A stretch of DNA of 39,526 bases from Clostridia bacterium (GCA_017403265.1 JAFQOJ010000059.1:1-39526), one strand, 5' to 3'. Positions 22,870-31,810 are shown, numbered from the stretch's first letter. Made by a program: numbers and translations. Notes: a model not told the origin generated them from the sequence alone.

Positions 22870-25391
22870 TACTGTTTACTTTCTAACCAATTTTTGCCGT
22901 AGCCAGCATCGGAGGTAAGTGTAACGCGCAAGCTTGCCGCATTTTGCATCTCGGTTTCGAGTAACCGAGAAACCTTTTGTGCATCAGCTTCATTACATTC
23001 TACAATAAGCTCATCATGTACTTGAAGTATAAGCCTTGCTGACGGTACTTCTTTTTTAAGAGATTCAAAAACGCGAATCATAGCAAGCTTTATAATATCT
23101 GCGGCGGTGCCTTGGATGGGGGCGTTTCTTGCTGCCCTTTCACCGAAAGCACGAAGCATTCCGTTAGAGCTTGAAAGCTCGGGTAAATAACGTCTTCTGC
23201 CAAAGAGAGTAGAAACATAGCCGTTAAGTTTTGCTTCTTTTATAGTGGCTTCCATAAATTCTGCTACTTTAGAGTAAGATGCCAAATACGCTTTAATATA
23301 GTTATCGGCTTCTTTACGGGTAACACCAATATCCTTTGAAAGCGAAAATGCACCTATGCCGTAAACAATACCGAAGTTTACCGCTTTGGCGCGGCTGCGC
23401 ATAACAGGAGTCACCATATCTATTGGCATACCGAATACCTGTGAAGCGGTAGCGGTATGAATATCGGTGCCGTTTTCAAAAGCGGAAATCATATTCGGGT
23501 CGTTTGCCATACTCGCAAGCACGCGAAGTTCAATTTGCGAATAGTCGGCATCAACCAAAACCTTGCCGTCTTCAGCAACAAAGAATTCGCGAAGTCGTTT
23601 GCCTTCATTTGTTCTTACTGGAATATTTTGTAAATTAGGCTCAAGCGAGCTTATTCTGCCTGTTCTCGCTTCGGTTTGGTTAAAGGTTGTGTGAATTCTG
23701 CCGTCAGGTGCTATACAGCTTTGTAAACCGTCGGTATAAGTTGACTTAAGCTTTGCTAATTGACGGTATTCAAGAAGAAGCGAAACCGCAGGATGAATAT
23801 CCTTTAATTCTTCTAAAACTTCTGCATTGGTACTGTAGCCGCTTTTGGTTTTCTTTTTGGCGGGAAGACCTAATTTTTCAAATAGCGCTACACCTAACTG
23901 CTTGGGCGAGTTAAGGTTGAATTCATATCCTACAAGTGAATAAATTTCACTGCTTATTTTGTCTATTCGTACTGCTAACTCATCGGACATATTTTTAAGT
24001 CCTGTGCTATCAACCTTAAAGCCTATAAGCTCCATATCACCTAAAACCTTAGCTAATGGTAGTTCAATAGTTTCAAATAATTCTAGCTGATTTGTGTTTT
24101 TAAGCTCGTTTTTAAGGTTTTTGCAAACATCAAAAAATTTGCAGGCATTTTGGGTAAGACTGTCGGCTTCACCCTCTATTTCGGGTAAAGCGGCGCCGTA
24201 TTCTGCAAAAAGGCGGTCGGGCGCATAGGACGAAGCGGCAGGATTACAAATATACCCTGCAAGCATAGCGTCGAATACAACATTTTTTATATTTGGGTTT
24301 TCTTTGTAAATGTTTTTATAATCGTAAACCGATTTCTTTATATCGGCATTGTTGTAAATTTCTTTTACAGTGTTGTAATCACACTTAAAAGCATAGTTTC
24401 CGCTTATAACAACGTATTCATTGTTTTCGCAGTAGATAGTAGCCGAGTCGGTTAGGGTGTGGAAGTCGGTTACGGTTATTTTTTCGCGCTCGCTTGCGGT
24501 ACAAACGGGGGCAGAATTATCTGCTTTTAACCCCATTTTTTCGAGCATCTTAAAGAACTCAAGCTTTGTCATGAGGCGGCAAAGCTCTGGTTCATTTATA
24601 GGTCTGCTTTTATAGCTTTCAATGTTTGTATCTATGGGAGCGGTTTTACAAATTGTGCCAAGCTGACGGCTTAAAAATGCCGACTCTTTGCCCGCAATCA
24701 ATTTATTTCTAACCGAATCCTTTATATCGAGAGTATCAATATTATCGTAAATGTAATCAATATTGTGAAAGCGTGTAACAAGGTCGGTAGCGGTTTTTTC
24801 GCCTACACCTGCAACACCAGGGATATTATCGGAAGAGTCGCCCATTAAAGCCTTAAGCTCTATCATTTCACAGGGGGTTAGTCCGTATTTTTCAAAAAGT
24901 GCTTCTTTGTCGTAGTTTATAATTTCGGGCTTGCCCATTTTTGTGGCGGCAAGCAGTACACGGGTTTTATCTGATATAAGCTGTAGTGAGTCGCGGTCAC
25001 CTGTAGAGATTACACATTCGTTACCGCTTTTCTCACAGAAATTTGCTAATGTGCCTAAAATATCGTCTGCTTCGTAGCCTTCACACTCAATAGGTGTATA
25101 GCCTGCAAGGGTGAGCCACTCTTTTAAAATAGGCATCTGACTGTGTAATTCTTCGGGCATGCCTTTTCTGCCTGCTTTATAAGCGTCATACATCTTATGG
25201 CGGAAGGTGGGAGCTTTAAGGTCAAACGCAACAACAACACCATCAGGACTCTCAAGCTCTTCTAAACGGTGTAAAATATTTATAAAGCCGTATATAGCGT
25301 TGGTATACTGACCGTCTTTTGTGGTTAAAAGCTTTATACCGTAAAAAGCACGATTTATTATGCTGTTACCGTCAATTACAAGTAGCTTCAA
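22869..25391 (-). CDS. polA: DNA polymerase I
   Basis: Fills gaps and removes RNA primers during replication and repair. The roughly 840-residue protein has the 5'-3' exonuclease (LLVIDGNSIINRAFYG, EADDILGTLA, GDSSDNIPGVAGVGEKTA), a central 3'-5' exonuclease-like domain that lacks the DxE metal ligands and should be inactive, as in Bacillus PolA, and a complete polymerase domain (DADYSQIELRVLA, RSRAKAVNFGIVYG, QVHDELIVE). The start is placed at TTG 25391, eight bases after GGGGG; the first possible TTG at 25406 lies within or upstream of that site. It is the first gene of the long minus-strand unit. Confidence 0.95.
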   Translation of the reverse strand: MKLLVIDGNSIINRAFYGIKLLTTKDGQYTNAIYGFINILHRLEELESPDGVVVAFDLKAPTFRHKMYDAYKAGRKGMPEELHSQMPILKEWLTLAGYTPIECEGYEADDILGTLANFCEKSGNECVISTGDRDSLQLISDKTRVLLAATKMGKPEIINYDKEALFEKYGLTPCEMIELKALMGDSSDNIPGVAGVGEKTATDLVTRFHNIDYIYDNIDTLDIKDSVRNKLIAGKESAFLSRQLGTICKTAPIDTNIESYKSRPINEPELCRLMTKLEFFKMLEKMGLKADNSAPVCTASEREKITVTDFHTLTDSATIYCENNEYVVISGNYAFKCDYNTVKEIYNNADIKKSVYDYKNIYKENPNIKNVVFDAMLAGYICNPAASSYAPDRLFAEYGAALPEIEGEADSLTQNACKFFDVCKNLKNELKNTNQLELFETIELPLAKVLGDMELIGFKVDSTGLKNMSDELAVRIDKISSEIYSLVGYEFNLNSPKQLGVALFEKLGLPAKKKTKSGYSTNAEVLEELKDIHPAVSLLLEYRQLAKLKSTYTDGLQSCIAPDGRIHTTFNQTEARTGRISSLEPNLQNIPVRTNEGKRLREFFVAEDGKVLVDADYSQIELRVLASMANDPNMISAFENGTDIHTATASQVFGMPIDMVTPVMRSRAKAVNFGIVYGIGAFSLSKDIGVTRKEADNYIKAYLASYSKVAEFMEATIKEAKLNGYVSTLFGRRRYLPELSSSNGMLRAFGERAARNAPIQGTAADIIKLAMIRVFESLKKEVPSARLILQVHDELIVECNEADAQKVSRLLETEMQNAASLRVTLTSDAGYGKNWLESKQ

Positions 25392-25438
25392 AACCTTATC
25401 CCCCAATAATATATTATATAAATAGCAATATATAATAA

Positions 25439-25467
25439 ATTATACCACTAAAGATGTGATATGTCAC
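25439..25467 (-). promoter_or_regulatory. Promoter of the polA-mre transcription unit
   Basis: On the minus strand GTGACA (25467-25462), 17-base spacer, TATAAT (25444-25439). Confidence 0.75.
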
Positions 25468-25525
25468 CATATTTTTGTAAATTTTTTAATATTTTTCCAG
25501 AAACACTTGAATCTCAAAAAAAATA

Positions 25526-25554
25526 TTGACAAAATAATTTTAAGTGGATATAAT
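25526..25554 (+). promoter_or_regulatory. Sigma-A promoter of the aspS-gatC/gatA/gatB operon
   Basis: TTGACA (25526-25531), 17-base spacer, TATAAT (25549-25554): perfect consensus. Transcription should begin right at stem I of the T-box. Confidence 0.88.
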
Positions 25555-25560
25555 ATTGTG

Positions 25561-25768
25561 TGAAGACTCGGCTTTTATGGAAAGTCTGTCAGGGAGAATG
25601 TGTCATGGACTGAAAGCACATTTGAGATGAGTAGTAAGCTTGGGAACACTTCAACGGCAAACCCTAAAATTTAATATTTTAAAGTGGATGCTATGCATCA
25701 AAACGGGTGGCACCGCGGGTAAAATTGTTTTTCTCGCCCCGAAAATTCGCAAGAATTTTCGGGGTGTT
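25561..25768 (+). promoter_or_regulatory. T-box riboswitch, probably sensing tRNA-Asn
   Basis: Uncharged tRNA stabilises an antiterminator and turns on the genes downstream. The T-box proper, GGGTGGCACCGCGGG, is at 25704-25718. A terminator follows (CCCCGAAAATTC 25736-25747 with its complement 25752-25763, then a T run). Stem I is closed by TGAAG (25561-25565) with CTTCA (25649-25653); the apical part is ATGTG/CACAT with a GGGAGA bulge. In the specifier position, just before the 3' arm, the triplet AAC (25645-25647) is followed by A, as the T-box rule expects, and is an Asn codon. The acceptor-pairing motif is TGGC, whose C matches a G73 discriminator, as in tRNA-Asn. Both features agree with the operon's job. 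Confidence 0.88.
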
Positions 25769-25811
25769 TTTGTTTTTGTATTAGGGTATACTTTTTATAG
25801 GAGGAACGGAT

Positions 25812-27929
25812 ATGTACAGAACACATCATTGTAATGACATTAGCGAGGCTTTTGTCGGAAAGGAAGTAGAGCTTGCAGGCTGGATTCAGTCCAAGCGTGA
25901 CCACGGCGGAGTTTTGTTTGTAGACCTTCGTGATAGCACAGGCGTGGCACAGTTGGTTGTAAACGACCCCGAAACTATTGAAAAGCTTGATTCTAACAAA
26001 ATTGAAACCGTAATTTCGGCTAAGGGTGTAGTATCGCTTCGCGACGAGGAAACTGTAAATGAAAATATTGCAACGGGTAAGGTAGAGCTTATTGTTGATA
26101 AGTTTGAGGTTTTAGGTAAATGTACCAAGAATTTGCCTTTTGAAATTCTTACTTCTAAATCTTCAAACGAAAACTTAAGACTTAAAAACCGCTTTTTAGA
26201 CCTTAGAAATCCTAAGGTTTCTTCAAGCATTTATAAGCGTTCGCAAATTATAAAATATATGCGTGAACTTATGGAAAACGAAGGCTTTTTGGAAATTCAA
26301 ACCCCAATTTTAACAGCATCTTCTCCTGAAGGTGCGCGTGACTTTTTGGTGCCTTCAAGAAAGCATATTGGTGAATTTTATGCCCTTCCTCAAGCACCGC
26401 AGCAGTTTAAGCAATTACTTATGGTTTCGGGCTTTGACAGATACTTCCAAATAGCGCCCTGCTTTAGAGATGAGGATGCCCGTGCTGACCGATCCCCAGG
26501 TGAATTTTATCAGCTAGACTTTGAAATGGCTTTTGCTACCCAAGAAGAAGTCTTGGCTGTTTGTGAGCGTGTTATTCGCGCTATATTTACAAAATTCCAA
26601 GGTGACCACAAGCCCGTAAATAAAGAGCCTTTCAGACACATTACCTTTAAAGAGGCTATGCTTAAATACGGTAGCGATAAGCCTGATTTACGCAACCCCA
26701 TTGAAATTTGTGATTTAACCGAATTCTTTAAAAATGTTAATTTCCCTGTTTTCAAAAATAAGGTTGTAAGAGCAATGGTCGCTCCCTGTAAAAATGAGCG
26801 TTGGTTTTTTGATAAATCATTAGCCTTTGCTACAAAAGAGGTTGGGATGCAGGGGCTTGCGCACATTACCCTTTTGGATGAAAGTAAATGCGAATTTAAG
26901 GACGACCCAATTGTTAAAAAACTAAGTGATGAGCAGAAAAAGGATATTATCGATCTTACAGGTGTCCGCAACGGCGAAACAGTATTCTTTGTATCCGATA
27001 TGGTTGAAGAAATTGCTGCTAAGAATGCAGGTATTGTTCGTAACTGGCTTGGTAAGGAATGTGACCTTATTGATAATAAGAGCTTTGAATTCTGCTTTAT
27101 TGTTGATTTCCCAATGTATGAGCATGACGAAAGCACAGATAAAATTATCTTTACACATAACCCGTTCTCTATGCCACAAGGCGGTTTGGATGCACTTTTA
27201 AATAAAGAACCCACCGAGATTTTGGCTTATCAGTACGACTTAGTATGTAACGGTATTGAATTAGCATCGGGTGCGGTTAGAAACCACGATATTGAAATTA
27301 TGCGTAAAGCATTTGAAATTGCAGGCTACACCGAACAAGAATTGGCTTCTCGCTTTAGCGCTTTGTATGAAGCATTCCAATACGGTGCACCGCCACATGC
27401 TGGTATGGCTCCCGGTGTTGACCGAATGATAATGCTTTTAGAAGATACCGAAACCATCCGCGATGTAATTGTATTCCCGCTTGATGGTAATGCTCGCGAC
27501 CAGATGTTAGGTGCGCCAAGCCCTGTTAGCGAAATGCAACTCTTTGAAGCAAATATCGCGGTTAGAGGAACCGAGGGTGCAAGAGCTTCCCTTGGCGGAG
27601 GTAGTGCTACCATCGAGGCGGGCGTTACTAAAGTTGTGGCCGAAATGTCCCAAGACGATAAGCTTAAAGCTTTAGAGAGTGTAAACGAAATTAAGCTTAC
27701 CGATAGTGAAAAACCCACTATGAAAAACATTTTCGATAGTATGAAATCTGCTGAAAAAGCATTGACCGCTATTGATACCGAGAACGTAGAGCCTATGGTT
27801 TACGTGGCTCCTCGCTTTAATGTTTTCCGTAACGATATTCGCGTACAAAACTTTGACAGAAGCGCTCTTTTAAAGGGTGCGCCTGACAAAAATGAAGACA
27901 GTTGGATTGTTCCAAAGGTTGTGAAATAG
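25812..27929 (+). CDS. Aspartate--tRNA ligase fused to amidotransferase subunit GatC
   Basis: This 705-residue protein combines two steps of tRNA-dependent asparagine formation. Residues 1 to about 590 are an AspRS: OB-fold anticodon domain (LAGWIQSKRDHGGVLFVDLRD), class II motif 2 with CFRDEDARADRSPGEFYQLD, motif 3 with GMAPGVDRMIML. Residues about 615-705 are a complete GatC: DKLKALESVNEIKLTD, a helical hairpin, NVEPMVYVAPRFNVFRND and LLKGAPDKNEDSWIVP. No separate gatC is present, and gatA and gatB follow. I infer that this AspRS is non-discriminating and misacylates tRNA-Asn, the ordinary aspS at 11387 serving tRNA-Asp. AGGAGG precedes the ATG, and expression is set by the T-box. Confidence 0.93.
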   Translation: MYRTHHCNDISEAFVGKEVELAGWIQSKRDHGGVLFVDLRDSTGVAQLVVNDPETIEKLDSNKIETVISAKGVVSLRDEETVNENIATGKVELIVDKFEVLGKCTKNLPFEILTSKSSNENLRLKNRFLDLRNPKVSSSIYKRSQIIKYMRELMENEGFLEIQTPILTASSPEGARDFLVPSRKHIGEFYALPQAPQQFKQLLMVSGFDRYFQIAPCFRDEDARADRSPGEFYQLDFEMAFATQEEVLAVCERVIRAIFTKFQGDHKPVNKEPFRHITFKEAMLKYGSDKPDLRNPIEICDLTEFFKNVNFPVFKNKVVRAMVAPCKNERWFFDKSLAFATKEVGMQGLAHITLLDESKCEFKDDPIVKKLSDEQKKDIIDLTGVRNGETVFFVSDMVEEIAAKNAGIVRNWLGKECDLIDNKSFEFCFIVDFPMYEHDESTDKIIFTHNPFSMPQGGLDALLNKEPTEILAYQYDLVCNGIELASGAVRNHDIEIMRKAFEIAGYTEQELASRFSALYEAFQYGAPPHAGMAPGVDRMIMLLEDTETIRDVIVFPLDGNARDQMLGAPSPVSEMQLFEANIAVRGTEGARASLGGGSATIEAGVTKVVAEMSQDDKLKALESVNEIKLTDSEKPTMKNIFDSMKSAEKALTAIDTENVEPMVYVAPRFNVFRNDIRVQNFDRSALLKGAPDKNEDSWIVPKVVK

Positions 27930-27940
27930 AGGTGTTTAAG

Positions 27941-29122
27941 TTGAAATATATAAGTGTTATGGATAAAAAAGGCAATATAGCCGTTGACGATAACATTCTG
28001 GTTAAAGATGTTTTGTCAACTGCTGGCTCACATATTTTGGATGGATTTACCCCACTTTTTAGTGCTGAAGCAGTGACAAGGCTTGAAAATAAGGGTTATA
28101 AAATTTCGGGTAAGGCTAATGTGGGCGAGTTTGGACTTGATTTATTAGGTGAAACCTCGTATTACGGCGCTTTAGCAGAGGACGGCAAAATAAAAAATGC
28201 CGCAGCCCAAGTAGTAGCATCGGGTGAAGTGGAAGCCGCATTGTGTGTTGATTTGGGCGGCTCTCCCAGACGCGCCGCTGCAGTAGAAAATGTAACATTT
28301 TTAAAGCCTACCTACAGTACTGTTTCGCGCTATGGCGTAATAGCTTGTATGTGCTCGGCTGAGCAGATAGGCGTTATGGCAAAGGATGCTAAAAAGGTTG
28401 CCGAAGTTATGTCGGTAATAGCAGGACATGACGATAAAGACGGCACAAGCGACCCGAAAGAAGCTTATGATTACTCTCTTACAGAAGATATTAAGGGTAA
28501 AAAAGCCTGCATCATAAAAGAACTTTTAGACGCTGCTGATGATGCGGTTAAGGTAAAGGTTTTGGCTTATAAGAAAAAACTTGAAGCCTTAGGCATCACT
28601 GTAGAGGAAGTTTCTTTCGGCTTAATTCCTGCCGCACAGTCAGCTTGGCAGATTCTTTTATCGGCTGAAACCTGTAATAACCTTTCTAAGTTTGACGGTG
28701 TTAAGTACGGCTACCGTACTTCTAACTTTAAAAATATTGACGATATTTACGTTAACACAAGAACCGAAGGCTTAGGGTTACTTGCAAAGAGTGTTATACT
28801 TTACGGCTCGGATGTTTTATCTAAGGGTAGATATGAAGTTTGTTACGATAAGGCTATGCGAGTGCGCAGAGTGGTAACAGAAAGCTTTAAGAAGATTTTT
28901 GAAAATTATGATTTAGTTCTTAGCCCTGCTACAAGTACTGATTCATACGCTCAGTACGATTTAAACGATGCTTTCGATAAGGTATTTTCTGAAAGTAAAT
29001 ACACCGTTTTAGCCTCTTTGTCAGGTACACCTGCATTAGTGACTTCGGGCATACAGCTTTTAGCAGACGCATTTAATGAGAACATTCTTTTGAGTGCAGC
29101 AAACGCAGTAGAGGAGGTATAA
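27941..29122 (+). CDS. gatA: Divergent, short amidotransferase subunit GatA
   Basis: GatA normally hydrolyses glutamine and sends ammonia to GatB. This protein of about 393 residues (usual length about 480) is placed by ILVKDVLSTAGSHILDGF (the catalytic-Lys region), KPTYSTVSRYGVIA, the C-terminal end and gene order. Three things are odd. About 60 N-terminal residues are missing. The amidase-signature GGSSGGSAAA, which carries the cis-serine of the Lys-Ser-Ser triad, is replaced by EDGKIKNAAA. The nucleophile motif DTGGSIR reads DLGGSPR, keeping the Ser. The arginine-bearing EVKRR stretch that helps to bind glutamine is not evident. It may be a weak or non-glutaminase subunit, or use another ammonia source. 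The start is TTG 27941 after GAGGTG. Confidence 0.82.
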   Translation: MKYISVMDKKGNIAVDDNILVKDVLSTAGSHILDGFTPLFSAEAVTRLENKGYKISGKANVGEFGLDLLGETSYYGALAEDGKIKNAAAQVVASGEVEAALCVDLGGSPRRAAAVENVTFLKPTYSTVSRYGVIACMCSAEQIGVMAKDAKKVAEVMSVIAGHDDKDGTSDPKEAYDYSLTEDIKGKKACIIKELLDAADDAVKVKVLAYKKKLEALGITVEEVSFGLIPAAQSAWQILLSAETCNNLSKFDGVKYGYRTSNFKNIDDIYVNTRTEGLGLLAKSVILYGSDVLSKGRYEVCYDKAMRVRRVVTESFKKIFENYDLVLSPATSTDSYAQYDLNDAFDKVFSESKYTVLASLSGTPALVTSGIQLLADAFNENILLSAANAVEEV

Positions 29123-29124
29123 CA

Positions 29125-30546
29125 ATGGCTTACGAAATAGTAATTGGTCTTGAAACACACGTTGAGCTTTCAACTAAGTCAAAGCTTTTCTGCTCCTGCG
29201 GTGGTCACTCCGAAGCTAACGAGCCTAACGATTGCGTATGCCCCGCTTGTTGTGGTATGCCGGGTATGCTTCCTGTAGTTAATAAGCAGGCTATCGAGCT
29301 TGCAGTAAAGGCTGGCTTAATGCTTAACTGTAAAATTAATCAGTACACTACCTTTGATAAAAAGAGCTACTATTATCCCGACCTTCCTGCCGCTTATCAA
29401 ACAACACAGTGGTTTAATCCGATTTGTGTTGAAGGTTTAGTAGATGTTGAAACATCTATTGGTATTAGTAAAATCGGAATCAAGCAAATCCACGTTGAAG
29501 AAGATGCGGGTAAATTAGTGCATACAAACGATTCTTCACTTGTTGACTACAACCGCACAAGCGTACCGCTTATTGAGATTGTTACAAAGCCTGATTTCAG
29601 AAGCGCCGAAGAGGTTATAAGTTATCTTAAAACGTTAAAAAGCAAGCTACAGTTTGCGGGAATTTCAGAATGTGAAGAAGGCGCAATGCGTTGTGATATT
29701 AATATTTCGGTTCGTCCTGAAGGCAGTGATATTTTAGGTGTTAGAACCGAAATTAAGAATATGAGTTCGCTTACATCTATTGAAGAAGCTATAAATAAAG
29801 AAGCTATTCGCCATATAGATGCGCTTGAAAGAAGAACCGAAGTTTTAGTACAGGAAACTCGCCGTTGGGACGATGTTAAAAAACGCACCTTCCCAATGAG
29901 AAATAAGGAAACTGCGGCAGATTACCGCTACTTCCCTGACCCGAATGTAATGCCGGTAGTTATTGATGATAAATGGCTACAGGAAATTAAGGACAGTATG
30001 CCAAAAACCATTGATGAACAGGTAGAGAGATATATGGCTTTGGGTCTTTCTCAAAGAGAGGCTGCTGCCATCGTTTCAGAGCCGATTTTAATTGAACTTT
30101 TGGATGATATGGTTTCAAAAGATATAGATGTTAAAGCGGCTGCAGGTTGGATTTTGACTGACTACCTTGGTATCCTTAAAAAGAATAATATTCAGGCAAA
30201 GGACATTGCACTTGACGGCGAGAAGCTTGCTTGGATTATTAAGACCGCCCAAAGCGGAGAAATCACAAGAAATACAGGTAAAACCGTGCTTTCTGCAGTT
30301 ATTTTAGAGAATGCAGATCCCAAGACTTACTGCGAACAAAATAACCTTATGGTTAAAACCGATTTGGATTTAATTAAAAAGGTTGTAGTTAAAGCAATTG
30401 AAGCAAATCCAAAGGCAGTAGAAGATTATAAAGCAGGTAAAGAAAAGGCATTACTCGCTATTTTCGGCTTTGCTATGCGAGAACTTCGCGGAGCAGGCTC
30501 ACCTGATTTAATTAGACAAATATTACTTGAAAGTTTAGCTGAGTAA
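29125..30546 (+). CDS. gatB: Asp-tRNA(Asn)/Glu-tRNA(Gln) amidotransferase subunit B
   Basis: GatB activates the misacylated tRNA's side-chain carboxylate with ATP and amidates it. The 473-residue length is normal. Seen: VIGLETHVEL at the start, the zinc-binding cysteines (LFCSCGG ... DCVCPACCGMPGMLPV), KSYYYPDLPAAYQTTQ (usually DLPKxYQ, here Ala), HVEEDAGKL, NRTSVPLIEIVTKPDF and the C-terminal YqeY/GatB tail domain for tRNA binding. Unlike GatA it is well conserved. Its ribosome-binding site GAGGAGGT lies within the last codons of gatA, so translation is coupled. A strong terminator follows. Confidence 0.96.
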   Translation: MAYEIVIGLETHVELSTKSKLFCSCGGHSEANEPNDCVCPACCGMPGMLPVVNKQAIELAVKAGLMLNCKINQYTTFDKKSYYYPDLPAAYQTTQWFNPICVEGLVDVETSIGISKIGIKQIHVEEDAGKLVHTNDSSLVDYNRTSVPLIEIVTKPDFRSAEEVISYLKTLKSKLQFAGISECEEGAMRCDINISVRPEGSDILGVRTEIKNMSSLTSIEEAINKEAIRHIDALERRTEVLVQETRRWDDVKKRTFPMRNKETAADYRYFPDPNVMPVVIDDKWLQEIKDSMPKTIDEQVERYMALGLSQREAAAIVSEPILIELLDDMVSKDIDVKAAAGWILTDYLGILKKNNIQAKDIALDGEKLAWIIKTAQSGEITRNTGKTVLSAVILENADPKTYCEQNNLMVKTDLDLIKKVVVKAIEANPKAVEDYKAGKEKALLAIFGFAMRELRGAGSPDLIRQILLESLAE

Positions 30547-30594
30547 AAACAAACCATCCCCAAAACGTGAGTTTTGGGGATGGTTTGTTTTTAG
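30546..30594. terminator. Bidirectional terminator between gatB and the asparaginase gene
   Basis: Perfect 21-bp inverted repeat (30546-30566 with 30571-30591), four-base loop GTGA, T runs on both strands. The two genes converge on it. Confidence 0.92.
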
Positions 30595-31754
30595 GTGAAT
30601 TCATTATTTATTTCAAGTTGCATATACTCGGTTATTTGTTCATTTGTTAAGCTGCAGGAAAGCGCTAAAATAAGCTTTGCATAGGCAGATTCTGTAGTCA
30701 TATTTAAAAGTTTTGCATGGGTGTTATCACAGACTGCGTTCATAGTTTCGTATTGGTCGCTTCCTAAGAAAGATGGGGCTATGAATACAGGAACACTTTT
30801 TTGTTTGCACAAATCGGTTAAATAACGCACCGAATACTTTGATAATGCTTCTTTTTCACTTAAAGCTTCAAGTTTTTTCGCTTCTTCTAATTTGCCTTGT
30901 TTTCTAAATTCTTCGGCTTCGGCTTTTAGCACTAAACCAGGGTAAGAAACAGTGCCCGAATGGTACGTGCCGTGCACTACTGCCTTAAAATGCTCTATGG
31001 TGTTGAAACAACCATCATAAACCGAATAATCGAGCCCTGTATACGGTTTTATTAGTAAAACCTTTTGGGATAAAGCAGTTATATTTTGGGGATTTATAGG
31101 AGCAAAATCTACTCGTTTTTGTGAAAACTCTAAGCATTTTTTAAGTGCTGTATTTTTTTGCTTTTCATTTGATAAAATAAAACTTTTACCGTTAGGACTA
31201 CGAAAATTGTCTGAGTAATTTTCACTTTGCATAATACTGCTTGCTAAATATAATCGCATAATGTTATCGGTATTGCGGTAGGTTACATAAACATTAGGGG
31301 CTATACCGCTCCAAATAAGCTCTATAGCGGTAGTAAAGTTTGCATTAGCATTAGAAAGCTTATCGTGCGGTGGTCGGTTGCCCGATACTAAAAATATAGG
31401 AATCTCGGTTTTCGCAAAAGCAAATGAAAGCAACGAAGCGGTATAAGCTAATGTATCGGTGCCGTGCAAAATTATTAATCCGTCATATAAAGAAAGATTC
31501 AGTGAGCCTATATATTTTATAAGCTCGCTTAATTTTTTTAAAGTCATACTCTCGCTTAAGGTTGTGTTTTGCCAAGGGTAATCGCCGGGTGAGAGCATAC
31601 TGTTATACTTTGCAAATTTTGATTTGCTTTTTGCAAAATTTTCTATTAAAAGCCGCCTTGTTTTAGCGGCGGTTTTCTTGTTCATCTCGCGCGCGTTTTC
31701 TTGCGGAAAAGAGCCTATAGTACCGCCTGTATGAATTATTAAAATTTCTTTCAT
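30591..31754 (-). CDS. ansA: Type I (cytoplasmic) L-asparaginase
   Basis: Hydrolyses asparagine to aspartate and ammonia. The 387-residue protein has both asparaginase threonine motifs: IIHTGGTIGS at the N-terminus and LHGTDTLAYTASLLS near residue 100. GNRPPHDKLSNANANF and the C-terminal MTTESAYAKLILAL are also family features. No signal peptide, so it acts in the cytoplasm. It is longer than the usual 330-340 residues, with an extra N-terminal stretch (residues 20-60) and a charged insertion around 285-310. AAGGTGAT precedes the ATG and it has its own promoter. It lies convergent to the Asn-tRNA operon, so the two may together balance Asn and Asp. Confidence 0.88.
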   Translation of the reverse strand: MKEILIIHTGGTIGSFPQENAREMNKKTAAKTRRLLIENFAKSKSKFAKYNSMLSPGDYPWQNTTLSESMTLKKLSELIKYIGSLNLSLYDGLIILHGTDTLAYTASLLSFAFAKTEIPIFLVSGNRPPHDKLSNANANFTTAIELIWSGIAPNVYVTYRNTDNIMRLYLASSIMQSENYSDNFRSPNGKSFILSNEKQKNTALKKCLEFSQKRVDFAPINPQNITALSQKVLLIKPYTGLDYSVYDGCFNTIEHFKAVVHGTYHSGTVSYPGLVLKAEAEEFRKQGKLEEAKKLEALSEKEALSKYSVRYLTDLCKQKSVPVFIAPSFLGSDQYETMNAVCDNTHAKLLNMTTESAYAKLILALSCSLTNEQITEYMQLEINNEFT

Positions 31755-31774
31755 TAACTATCACCTTGCTTCAA

Positions 31775-31803
31775 AGTCTAACATTTTTATGCTCTTTAGT
31801 CAA
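31775..31803 (-). promoter_or_regulatory. Promoter of the asparaginase gene
   Basis: On the minus strand TTGACT (31803-31798), 17-base spacer, TAGACT (31780-31775). Confidence 0.65.
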
Positions 31804-31810
31804 GACAGGT

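Noticed and set aside
26510-27214. Long 234-codon open frame on the minus strand inside the AspRS-GatC gene
   Set aside because: It is antisense to a well-conserved coding region, has serine/leucine-rich shadow composition and no ribosome-binding site.
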